Assembly (NCBI RefSeq): GCF_007655135.1
Contig: NC_045129.1
Location: forward strand, 8,060,001 to 8,124,000
Source of the DNA: Punica granatum
Lineage: Eukaryota > Streptophyta > Magnoliopsida > Myrtales > Lythraceae
Length of the DNA: 64,000 nt
Direction: 5' to 3'
Part shown: piece after piece, positions 44,072 through 55,199 of the stretch
Layout: each line of letters opens with the position of its first letter
Position numbering within the stretch: the stretch's first letter is position 1
The notes under the pieces: model-generated
Told to the model about the DNA's origin: nothing
What the model saw: only the letters and a program-made list of their open reading frames with translations
The model's database searches: none
Position numbers and translations under genes: made by a program

Positions 44072-46984
44072 TTAATAGTCTGGGTTGTTGATGAAACTCT
44101 CGTAGGCGGTCCCATTAAGGGATCGGTGGACTTCATCCCAGTTTGAGATGAGGTCCAACAACGGCCCCTTATGGATTTTCACTTGGCGGGTCATCAGTTC
44201 CCTCACTGGAACCTTAAGAAACTCTAGGACTTCTTTTAGTTTCTGCAACACAGACATGTAAAATCGCATTCGTGATCATGCATCCAGAACAAAGAAAAGA
44301 AAAGTACACCTCTCAGTTTTGTAGCCACTTACAGTTTTGTCCTGGACAATGTCCTCATAATAGAGAACAATGTGTCTTGTGCTGTTGAAATAGGTCAATG
44401 CCCTTGCAACCGTTTCCTCCATTTCCTTCAGATCATTTATCAGTGACGTTGAATTGATCACAGGCTTGTACGTGGAAAGCATACTCGCCTACAATATAAC
44501 AGTGCCCAGGAAACACTTTAGCATAAAATGCCAAGTATAGTGCTTGAGTGAGTGAAGACATCAGAAGGGGGAGAGAGGGACCTCTTCTTCACTATGAACA
44601 TGGGATTTGTGAGTCCCATTCAATAGCTTTGCGAAACGATCATAGGAGTTCGCTAGCACTGAAACCATGCGGCGCAATAGGTTTCTTCGGAATAGAAATA
44701 TCGCCGAAACACCTCTCTGATTGAAGTACTCCGCTATCTCTTTGTGGTGCTGAATCAATCCCTGCATCCAGTCATTGGCAAATCAGTTTCTAAAAGAGGC
44801 AAAATTTCTTGCCAGATTCCGTTCGGAAGAATAAAAAGATCTCTGAATGTTAGTGAGCACAAAAAATGCAATCATTTATTGCAGTGACTCCATCTAATTC
44901 AATAGTTGTTCCTTCCCCCCAAGCACGACTTTAGAGGAATCCTTATGTGAATTATCAGTGCAAGAGCTGAATGGCCCGTTTCCAGCAGACCAGGAAGTCA
45001 AAGCAATAGCATGAACCAGTCAGTGAGTTGCGGATTATTCCATCCTGTTCCCAACTAATGAAAGCAAGTACCTTTTTATCAAAACATAAAGTAAGCATAT
45101 ATGCCTAATCAATCTTATAAGACCTGAAAAGGACCAACAAGCAAAAGCTCTGAGGAAAAGATATTGAACCATTAAAGAGATCTTCATTAACAAAGAGAAT
45201 GAATACCTGATTGAACATCCACTTGAAGCCGACTGCAGCAGAGCACTCATTCTTTGAAGCACTACTGAACCAGTCCAAGTTGTAAACTTTGTCAAGAGTC
45301 TGTATGATCGATGAAATATTTTTTCTCCTTTCCAGAGAAGAAAATATCTCCCCATTAGAGCTTAGGTTCATGTGACTGTTTAAGAGCGCCTCAAACCACC
45401 CACTACCCGATCTTTGCATGGATAATATCGCAAAGAATCGCACGGGATTTTGAGCACATTCAGACCTAATAACATTCCAAAGAGCAAAAGTCAGACAAAG
45501 TTCTATGATATATATACACAAATATCATGTGGTCTATTAGGTTGTAGACGACTTTCCCAGATTTCAACTTCCTTACTTCAAAAGACAGAAAACAAGATAA
45601 AGAACCTCAGATTGCACCTCAAAAAGATTCATTTTTCTCAACCAAACGGCGAAATTTTGTCTTTGTTCTCCAGAGCCATTGAAGAAAAAAGAACACATTT
45701 TCTCACAAGTAAACAAATAAAGGGGAGATTATTTTCCACCAAAAGGAAGAAAAGGGAACTGGGGACATTCTCTGCTCCAAACATATGCAAACTAGTTTGG
45801 GAGACTGAAAGTTGCGTCTTCCACATTACCTGTTGAAAGTTTTAGGCCTAGGGTAATGCACCAATGGAACCGTCGACTCTATGGTGGCATTTTGAGGAAA
45901 AGGCATCTTGATGATCTGAACATCATCAATCATACTCCTGCTTATCTGCTTTATGCAAAAGGACACTATATATATCCCGCATATCATCGCAAATACCAAC
46001 AAGATCATCCTATATAATAGAGGAGATGTCTTCTTTAGAGGCTTTATGATGAGGGAGTCATGCTGCTCACAAAACGGAGAAATATATGAGAAAACATGTT
46101 TCAACAAAAGCATTAAAAAGCTACCAATTTCTACCTAAAAGGAAGCAGAGATTATAAACCTATAGTGTGGTATACCAAACAATCTGCGCTCTAAAGTCGG
46201 TATACAAGCTTATTCGTTCCTCTACAGTGATAACATCATATCATATATTAAAAATCTATTAAGTGCTTTCCTCAACTATATTGAACGCTAGAAAAACTGT
46301 ATACACCGTTCCAATCTAACCACTATGCACAGACATGCATCAAACACCTCGCATTACTGGAGCTTCAAGAGAGCTCCATGCTTCAGGAAAGCTACTCGAG
46401 GTCTATATTACCCCTCACTTTCGCTTGCTTCACTCGGTGGAGGAAATCCAATCGACTGAACGCAAACATGCAAAAATTGAAACTGACTCAGCAATCTTTC
46501 TAAGCTCTGCAAAACTGGGCATATGCAGGGCGGCACCCTCGATTCAGCTTGAGCAAAACCACGACACCATACAAGAACGGCAATAGAGCATATGACATAA
46601 TTTGCATGTTGCAGAACGACTCATCCCTCATGCCGAAAAGCATCAAATTTGTTTCCGAAAAATCACATTCTTTCAGTATATCAGCCTTAAGAAGAAAGAG
46701 AAGATCTTTACAGCAAGGAAGCGTCAGACCCATCTCCATTTCAAGTAAGATGGTCCCAAACCAAAAGAAGCTGAAGCAAAAGAGCCAAAAAAAAAAATCC
46801 TATTCCACCATTAAAGAAGTGCCAACTCAACGGAGAATAACAAAACCTTTACATTAACTACCCGAATTGCAAATTAACGAAATAAATCGAAAGACAGGAG
46901 CAGGGCACACGTTTAATCAGCTCAAAGTCATCAGTCCTTTGGTAAAGGGCTCACCTGGCCGAGGTGATGGACAGCTTCTGCCAT
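44072..46984 (-). CDS. Sulfotransferase-like type II membrane protein, six exons, 342 aa
   Basis: Exons (minus): 46955-46984, 45830-46062, 45207-45465, 44582-44761, 44333-44488, 44072-44242. All introns are GT-AG and the sum is 1029 nt, in frame. Exon 1 encodes MAEAVHHLGQ. Exon 2 gives KPLKKTSP and a membrane anchor at about 26-47, so a Golgi type II topology is likely. The P-loop-like PAPS-binding motif SMQRSGSGWFE spans 103-113. The FLFRRNLLRRMVSV stretch (196-209) fits the 3'-phosphate-binding region. Five N-glycosylation sequons (for example NAT, NGT, NST) face the lumen. It belongs to the plant NodH-like/P-loop sulfotransferase group of about 340 aa, and its acceptor substrate is unknown. 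The duplicate at 8927-10950 is dead, so this is the only working copy in view. CT-rich leader upstream. Confidence 0.88.
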
Positions 46985-47532
46985 TTGCTCTGGGGACTGA
47001 AGTCGGGAAAGGCTAGAGGAAGAAAAAGGGTGTCGGAATCTCAGCTCAGATCTCTATTTCTGTAGAGAGAAGCCTTCCGTGCTCCTTCTTTACTGAGTTT
47101 CTTGGACTGAAAACAGAGGGAGGGAGAACGGATCAGAGAGAGAGAGAGAGAGAGAGAGAGGACGAAGGGAAAAGCCGTGGAGGTGAGCATGATGCTTACA
47201 AAATTGACAATAGTGCCTCGTGGAATTCAAAAAAGAAAAACCTATGTAGAGAGAGAAACAGAGACAGAGACATAATCAACAAACAACAACAGAGAGAGAG
47301 AGAGAGAGAGACGGAGAGAGAGTGTTTTGCTGTTAGTTGTTAATTAGTGATTTATACATTGTATCTACTCTTAATTGTAAGGATAATTGGAAAAAATCAA
47401 AAGAAAGTGTAATGCAGTAACACACGCTCTCGCATGTTGACCTAGAGGTCACAAATTTGATATCTAATGGGACTGCCTTAAGCTTCATTTGTAATTCAAA
47501 AATGATTTAATAGAAAATCAAGAAGGCGGTCT
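46985..47532 (-). promoter_or_regulatory. 5' leader and promoter region of the sulfotransferase-like gene
   Basis: Contains a GA microsatellite at about 47137-47161 and another near 47292-47328 (CT on the gene strand). No TATA box is obvious. The same region in copy 1 has shorter GA tracts. Confidence 0.5.
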
Positions 47533-47840
47533 CAGGTTGTGTTTGGTTTTAAAGTTGAGTAAATTGAATTTTAATTTTAATTAATTTATAATGATTGTGT
47601 CGTTGAATAATGAGAAAATGTGTGAAAAAGTAATGAATAATTAAGAGAAAATAATGATTGTGTTGTTGAATTGTGGAAAAAGTAATGAATAGTTAAGAGA
47701 ATTTAGTATTACAAATTGAATTGAATGGTTAAAAAAATTGAAAAAAAAAAAGATAAAAGTAATAATTGTATTGTTGAATTGTTAATAAGTGAAATTAAGT
47801 GAAATATACTTAAAAATTTTTAATTTATCAAACGGGCGAG
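47533..47840. mobile_element. MITE-like insert, present only in copy 2
   Basis: Starts ggttgtgtttggttttaaag and ends atttatcaaacggg. It is AT-rich with repeated gttgttgaatt and aaaagtaatgaat phrases. Copy 1 runs straight from ggcggtc to ccactttggcatgg, so the insert (or its loss) post-dates the duplication. It resembles 53242-53639. Confidence 0.6.
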
Positions 47841-47994
47841 GCAAGAGATTTTTATTTTTATTTTTCTTCTCAAGAGAAGCGGCCCCAGTTTGGCATGGAA
47901 CTAAAATCCTCCATAAACATTGAAATGGAAGGTGAGAGCTTTTTATTTTTAATTTTCTTCTCAGGAGAAGAAATAAATTTGGACAAAAATATAC

Positions 47995-48654
47995 GATTTC
48001 ATGTATAATAGTATTGGACAATTCACCCAAAAAGAAATATATGGGACAAAAGCTATATATTGGCATATCTATGTTTCTTCTTTGATTAAATTTTTTCCTA
48101 AAATGATTGTGTTTGTTCATTAAAAAAAAAGGATAAGTTGCCTTACTTGTTAATTATCTAAATTAAAGAAATGATTTTAGAGCAATTTAAGATTCTAGAT
48201 ACTCAATTAATAAGCTGATACGACTTAAAGCTAGATTCAGAATCTATTAGCCTTTAAATATAAGGTAGTGTACACCGAGCTCATGGGTCAAACCTTATCG
48301 ACAACAAATGTGTTGAACCTATTAGAAATACCTCTTTGACAGGATAGAAAATAGGGAACTGGTGAGCCTTAAAATTTTGATGTCATAAGAAAATTAATAT
48401 ATTATTCATTTTTTGGTAGAATATTATTCCTTAGTTTTTGATAAAATTATTTATACTCACCTCCTCAAACAGAATCTGTATCTCCCTATTAACCACCTCA
48501 AGCATCTCGCTCCCTCGATTTGAATTCTAGGTCTATCCCTGCTCATTGTCGGGCTACCAACGTTCAAACAAGAATTAGTCTTCGTGGTTAGCTGAAAAAA
48601 AAAAAAGATTTTAAATACCCTAGAGAAAATAAATGAAAAATATTATAATGCGGT
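47995..48654. other. Intergenic, no gene recognised
   Basis: AT-rich flank beyond the end of the duplication. Nothing is supported. Confidence 0.55.
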
Positions 48655-49480
48655 TGTTACCAGTATAAAATTAATTTATTGAAGGATTCATTTAAGGACA
48701 CGTATCAACGCCTGATTGAATCACTTGTAAAACATGTAACAAGGACATGTGGCATTGAAAGAATGAAGCACATGTTTAACTCCTTTTTGAACATGTGGTC
48801 AAAAGCCCCAAGAGACTTATCTCCTATTATCTTGCTAATTCACTTAGTGGATGAAAGTTACTTACCAACGTTCTCCCCCCGCTATAAGCATTTTGATCTT
48901 CTCCTTGCATTCAAATTATGGCCAAACTTTGCTTATAAATAGATGAGGCTTCCATAGATTTGACACACTCAATCAAATACTCAATATTGCTTTGTATATT
49001 TTATCTTCAGCCCCTCGTGGCCGTTATCGTAGGAGTATGATAACGTAGATAACCCTCGACTCGTGGTAGCTATGGCCTTGCCCTCAACAGTTCAAGCTGA
49101 CCATTGTTCGTGGCGGTAGGATCTTCGTCCTCAACTACTCGAGTGATCAACCCCGTGGCGGTAAGTTCGTCTTCAACAACTCGGGCTATCATACACCGTT
49201 GGCGGCTAAGCTCGTCTTCAACGACATCGATCCATCTGAGTTTGAATCATCCAGGAGGTTAGAGTTCGATTCCGCGGCCATTCGTCTCAACACGGCACCA
49301 ATTCATTCCTTCCTCAACGGTTCGACCGCCCCCGAGTAGGAGATCCTCGGGCCTAAATTACATCGGCATAGTCATTTTGTTCGGTGTAGGCCATCCTCGA
49401 AGACTTTTCAGTTTGAATTTCATTTCTATTTATATGTACTCGTGATGTATTCCTCTATTAATTAATGGAATTCTAATTTC
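48655..49480 (+). repeat. LTR-like sequence with promoter and degenerate GTGGCGGTAAG repeats
   Basis: tttgcttataaatagatgagg (about 48929) followed by cacactcaatcaaatactcaat is typical of a retrotransposon U3/R boundary. At 49030-49310 the phrase cgt(g)gcggtaagttcgtcttcaac recurs in imperfect copies. I could not fix TG...CA ends or a target duplication. The 87-codon frame at 48679-48942 lies in the U3-like part and is not supported as a gene. Confidence 0.4.
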
Positions 49481-52351
49481 GTTCATTCCTTTAAACTCAC
49501 AAGCTATTCATATATATTTTATACATTCTTTCTCTGCACGAAGTCCTTGATTTAGAGGAATGCCGAAACAACTATAAGGATTTTATGTGGAGGGAAAAAA
49601 AATTCTCTAATTTTTCGAGATATCGGAAAATAGAAAATTGTCTTTCTTCCTTTATCGAAATTCGAAAACAGCGGTCGAGATTTTGTTTAGTAATGAAGAG
49701 AAAGAAGGTGTTTTCAATATTGTATGATGTGTATAGATTATAGTTTTATGAGCTTTATTATACATTAAAATTTTCTATTAAGAAAGATTAATAAATGAAA
49801 GAAACGCCTTACCGTAATGAACTAGGCTGGCATCGTACGACACGAGGACCCGACCGAGGAAATTAACGGCATTAAAAGCCGTCGTCAGGGTCTGTCAGCG
49901 TAACACCAACGGCAGGCGGGAGCGGTGGGGCAATGGGGCTGACAATATGCGCCGTGGGCTTACGTGCACCGGGTCCATGTTCTGTCACATGAGGAGCTCT
50001 GACGAACCAGCTGTTTCTTTTCTTCTGCTTTTCCTAGGGTTTGACTTTTGTTTGATTGCAGCAAAACATATTAAAGTCGATCATAGGATTTATCGGAGAA
50101 GAAACGATAATAATCCTTTTTTAATTGGGGGATTTCTTGACGGTTGGGATTAGTTTAGTTTAAATCTCATTCATTCTTTATGTTGGTGATAACTTCTAAA
50201 ACTAAATTAATTAATAAGTTTTGGAGTTTTCATACAATAAATTTTTGCCAGAAAGGTATATATAAAACAATTAGTAAAGCAATATACATATACTACATAT
50301 ACATATAAAATCGAATTTTTTATGTAGGTGGAATGCTGTATTTTCGAATATAACAAAAACAATATAATAATAACCTTCTAGATTGTGGTGTAGATCTAAT
50401 GTCGTATTATTCTACCGTGATAACCAAACCTTTCTTTTCTTTTCTTTTTCTTTTTTTGGGAGTAAACCATGAGATTTTCTTAATGGTGAGACTAATACAT
50501 TTTTGGATATTATAGCAGTTTTAATCAAAAGCCGTAGATAATAATTACCAAAGTAGTGATCTAGTGGTTCTAATCTTACTTTTCATGTGATTTGATAATC
50601 CCAATGTCATATATTCGAATTTCCTCTACTCATTTGTGGCAAACATTTCCTAGAAGTATGCTCGTTGGGCCTAAATTTGGGGAATTCCGACTTCTGTGAA
50701 CTATACTAACTCTTTGGTGGTGCTACATTTACACTGATTATTTAATTTATCTGATATGTTCGGGGTTAAACACAATAATCTGTGGAAGATGGTAAGGTCA
50801 CCACCATTACTGCCACTCCTTTTACGAAAAAGAAAATTCTTAGATAATACCATCATAGGTTGCTCCAAGCAGTTCAGCGCTTTTTCCCCTTAAGTAAAGT
50901 TTCGGGTTCGAGTTTTGTTAATGGAGAAAACCTATGCTAGGAGAGTTTAAGCCCCTTATGGGCCGACCCAACTCAAACTGAATTAGTCAGGATGCGTTGG
51001 ACTTTCGGATATTAGAGTGCACCCAAAAATAATCCTCAAATAATTATTCACCCAAAAAAAGCCTTAGATAACTATGTTCATTAAATTAGGAAGGATAAAC
51101 CATATTAACCCCACCAAATAATATATAACATAATATAGTATCGACAAAATTTAATAATGACGGAATAAAATTTGTTTTGAGTAAAGTGGATTTTACCGTT
51201 TCTTTAGGGCAATTTAATTTGAACTTTTGATTTTGCCATATAATTTTGCTTTTAGGAGTTTCATATGAGAAAGAGGTTGCTGAGGAACGAGACCGGTTTG
51301 GTCCAACTCCACCCGATGATGACGGCAAATTTTATAATTAGCAGACCTTTTCCTTGTTAAATATGACATGGGTGATAAGATTGTAATAATATCCTTTACT
51401 TAATATAACACATAGATCAATTTTTCTTAAATTTAGTTTAATTTCTTAAAAAATGGTAGTTTCTGTTCTTTTCTAGATCACTGATGAACAAAATCGTTTG
51501 CCGTTCTTTCCATAAAATTTAGAAGGAAAAGAAAATATAATTTTAACTTACTAGAGCTGATCGATGGAGTTTTCGCTTCCCAACTAATATTATCATTTGA
51601 TAATTCATTAGATCGCCCATATGGATAACAATATATGTATCAAAGGGTCGCGAATTTGTCCGGACCATTATTCAGAAACTATTTGATTCCATCCACAAAA
51701 AAGTGTTTGATACTAAACGTCGAATTTGATAGTTATTATCGAATAAGTATCAAAGTAAAAGCCTGCATCATTGTTCAGAAACTATTCGATTTTCACTGAA
51801 TATCATTTAAACTCTTATTTTTTTGTTCTCCCATCCCTTATATTTATATCTATATATATATATAATTTTAATACAAAAAAGCTTATAAATCTAAGACAAT
51901 AAAATAGAAACAAAAAATCTATTAGAGGGATGCAAATAATTTCATCATAAGAATTGAACTTGAAATCTCTAAATTACTCGCGAGACGATGGTATATATTA
52001 CTGCACTACACTTCTTTTTATGTATAATAGTTTAAAATTGTTTTCCTAGGTGGTTGGCTCGACTGTTTTAAAATAAAAGGAGAACTTCATTTTATATACT
52101 TATATATGTAGCTTACAATTATAAAAAGAAAAAAAACAATGGGACCATACATGAATTAAATAACTATTCAGCAGCAACAACATGAGTCTCCTTGAAGATT
52201 CCAATTCAGCCCCATGTGTGGACTCGCCTTGGTACTTTGAATGATCATTAATGACAAATTGACCCAACCCTATAATGATTCGTATCATGGTACCATCCAA
52301 TGATAACAAAGAAAGTTCCATAGGATTCCCTTCGAAACGTGCTTGACTAAT
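49481..52351. other. AT-rich intergenic, no gene recognised
   Basis: Several short frames, none with recognisable motifs. A short TA run lies near 51851-51863. Nothing further is supported. Confidence 0.5.
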
Positions 52352-53224
52352 GGCATGTTTGGAAGATTGGATTAGAAAGAGAATAGGATTTCTAAAATCA
52401 TAAGCCGATGTTTAGAAGCGACGGAATTGGGATTGGGTTTGGAATATACATGGATAAAAGTATTAAGGAGCTAATCCTAAGGAGAGAGTGGGTTAAGTGT
52501 GGATTGGGATATGATTATTTATGAGAAGACGAAAATGGCCCTAACTTTCCATCAAATTTTCGAATGATGCCATTGAACATTTTTTTTCCCTATTCTACAT
52601 CTACTATGAAGAAGCAAGAGGGGCGATGGGACTCGATACCGGCCACCGCAGCCCCCGACGAGGTTGTCGGTAGAATCGGTTGGCTGGCGATATTGCCTAA
52701 AGCGGTGGTGGCCGACATCAAACCCCCACGACCCTAAATCGTCTCCCCTCTCTCTCTTTACTCAAAGAGAGAGAGGCAGTAAATTGGGGCTACAGTGGCC
52801 CGATTCCGGCCACTATAGCCCCGATCCAGATTGCCGGTCCTTATAGACGAGGTCGCCCGATGCCCGCCACGACTGCCTAGACAAGGTCGCCGGTGACCTC
52901 GGGGCACACCAGCAATCTTGCTGAAGCGGTGGTTGCAAGCATCGGGCCACCATTGCCCATTCCCCTCTGTTATTCGAAATCTGTAGGTTATTTTTTAATT
53001 TCAAAAATTATTTTTATTTAAAAGTTTTGAAAAATATTAAACATAGGACATATAGGTCTTTTTTGTTTTTGGTGGGTACATATAGGTCATTTCTCTTTCT
53101 TACCCTAAACCCAAATTTTGGCATGCTCCAAATACTAGATTGGAACATTGAATATCCATGGGTTTTTAAATCACATCCCATCCCGACCTTATCCTAAGCC
53201 CTAACCCGACAATCAAATGTAGCC
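52352..53224. mobile_element. Probable non-autonomous DNA transposon, ~870 bp
   Basis: The left end is GGCATGTTTGGAAGATTGGATT; the right end, reverse complemented, is GGCTACATTTGATTGTCGGGTT. These are diverged inverted ends. The core (52620-52970) is GC-rich with self-complementary phrases (ccggccaccgcagcccc and ggggctacagtggcccg), while the arms are AT-rich. It has no transposase. Frames at 52664-52846 and 52813-53004 are by-products of the GC-rich core. Confidence 0.5.
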
Positions 53225-53241
53225 TAAATATACTAAATTTT

Positions 53242-53639
53242 GGGGTGTTTTCTTTTAGAGTGAATTTTATAGTTTTAGGATTAGGATTTTATTTCATTTT
53301 ACTCTACTCATATAGGATAAAATAGATAATAATAGATTGAGAAATTTATCATTAAAAAATTAATTGTAATAATAGTTAGAAAAATGTATATTTGAGAATT
53401 TATTATTAAATGGAAGAAAAAAACAAAAAAGTATGTATATATGTGCGGATATAAAAGTTGGTTGATAAATTTATTATTAAAAAGTTGGTTATAATGATGG
53501 TTAAAAAAAGTATGTGAGAAAATTTATAATTAAATGGTAAAAAAGATAAAAAAAATGATAATGATTATGTGGTTGAATTGAGGGAAGTATGAAGTGGATT
53601 GGAGTGAAGTCGAATTTCACTCCAAAACCAAACGCAACC
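53242..53639. mobile_element. MITE, ~400 bp, with ~25-bp inverted ends
   Basis: The left end is GGGGTGTTTTCTTTTAGAGTGA; the reverse complement of the right end is GGTTGCGTTTGGTTTTGGAGTGA. The interior has repeated aaatttattattaaa and ggttataatgatgg phrases, as at 47533-47840 and 1295-1600. No coding capacity. Confidence 0.6.
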
Positions 53640-53705
53640 TCAATATCTTGGTTCCCACGCTAACTGTTAACAAGCCAACACTTGAGAATTTCAAAAATCT
53701 TTTGT

Positions 53706-53890
53706 AGGCATTTAGTTTCGGAGTATAATTATTACTCTAGTCACTCTACTCCATGGGTGAAGATAAAATAGTTGGAAAATTTTATTATTAAAAAATTAAT
53801 TATAATAATTATTAATATAAAAAGTATATTAGAGAATATATTATAAAATTGGAGAAAAAAGACAAAAAGAATAATTTGTTGAATGTGTTT
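53706..53890. repeat. Truncated relative of the 53242-53639 MITE
   Basis: gcatttagtttcggagta...ttactctagtcactctactcc, then aattttattattaaaaaattaattataataatta. Only one end is clear. Confidence 0.4.
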
Positions 53891-55199
53891 TTGTGTTTTC
53901 CTTTGTTTTAATTGGAACAGAGAGAGATAAAAATTAACGGGGACAGAAAGGAATAATAAAGAAACGTAAGAAATAGAAAAAGAATAAAGAAAGTAATAAA
54001 TAATGCCACATTGGACGATTCCGTCCATTCTTGAAGGAAGTCAGACCTCGGATGTGCTTTCTAACGGCCAAGGTTTTATGTGGTGAAAAAAAATCTTTTG
54101 AGGTTAATTTTGACATAAAGTCTATCTTTCAAGATATATTTTACAAATTTTTTCAATATATATTACAATGCGATGAGTTATGAATTGAATTGATAGGATT
54201 TTATTCATTCTCCTCTTATTATCGATGCCCGAAGATACTGTTCTTAAATGTTTTGAATCTTCATGAGTCTTCCACTGAGTCCGACATGTGGCATACGTGC
54301 TAATAGTGCTAGTAGTTTCGTCGAACGGGATTGACTTGGAGTTTGAGGTGGTACCTTAGTCATATAATTGCCTAACAAAGTTACTCCCACAATAGGCCTT
54401 CCATCACTGGCTCTGGGTCTTACTCATCCTCAACTGTAATCTTCTCTAATGAATGCATCTAACTTCAATTCAATAACTCCTAATTTACCAGCCTCTTTGC
54501 TTGCGAATAATGAAAACATTCGATTCTGGAAACCGAAGGTACCTACCCGACTAAGATGAGATGACAATATGACAACCAAAACTGCATCATCCTAGCAGCA
54601 ACTTGGCCTGGCTTGTCAACACCAGCCTTCTATTCCGGGCCCTGTTAGTCATTCCGAGGGGCTATACCGACTTCTACCGTTCCTGCTATATTCTTCTCTG
54701 CCCTACCGCCCTTCGAGAGCAGACAATAGTAATAACATACAAAGAAATCACATTCATGGGTCTTCCCGTTCTTATATAAGGAATCTCACATGAATGGAAC
54801 CATACGAATGGCCAATAAAAACTTTAGGTGTAGAGTTTGGCTCGACTCAGCTTTTGTTTCCAGGGGGGCCCCACTCATAGGTGGATCGTCAGTCCTTTTC
54901 TAGCCCCTTGGCCCTTGATCAGATTTAGGTAAAATTAGTCAAAAAGTCATTGTCCTAGTGCATTAAGACGCAAACCAATTCAACCTCTTAACCAATCTCA
55001 GGGTTTAAACATTGAAGCGACCCGTCATCGATCATAAATCTAATCGAGGATAACAGTTGCGGGCACCATGAAAGCAGTGGAAGCTCTTCTGACCTAATAA
55101 CTATATATCAAAAAAAAAAATACTATGGTACAGATTGAATGAATAAATTCCTCAGTAGAAACAAATAAATCAATGTGTATCCAACATTACATCCCCAAG
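53891..55199. other. Intergenic; 54250-54950 of different composition, origin unknown
   Basis: The stretch at about 54250-54950 is less AT-rich and lower in simple repeats than its flanks, with no long ORF. It reads like organellar or old single-copy DNA, but I have no proof. The rest is the 3' flank of the CTLH gene. Confidence 0.3.

Larger units (their letters stand above)
39937..47994 (+). repeat. Segmental duplication, copy 2
   Basis: Direct-orientation partner of 1-11582. It contains the complete sulfotransferase-like gene at 44072-46984 and the uninterrupted empty site of the 5.1-kb element near 43162-43170. Microsatellites differ in length between copies, for example the TA/TG run at 1794-1834 against a mostly TA run near 41710-41740. 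Copy 2 is the less damaged of the two and is the better guide to the ancestral arrangement. Confidence 0.93.

Noticed and set aside
44072..46984. A start at 46113 in exon 2 frame (95-codon frame with its own ATG)
   Set aside because: That ATG lies upstream of a good acceptor in the intron. Splicing exon 1 at 46955 to 46062 keeps the frame and gives a family-like N-terminus.
48679..48942. 87-codon plus frame
   Set aside because: It lies upstream of a TATA box in an LTR-like U3 region and has no motif.
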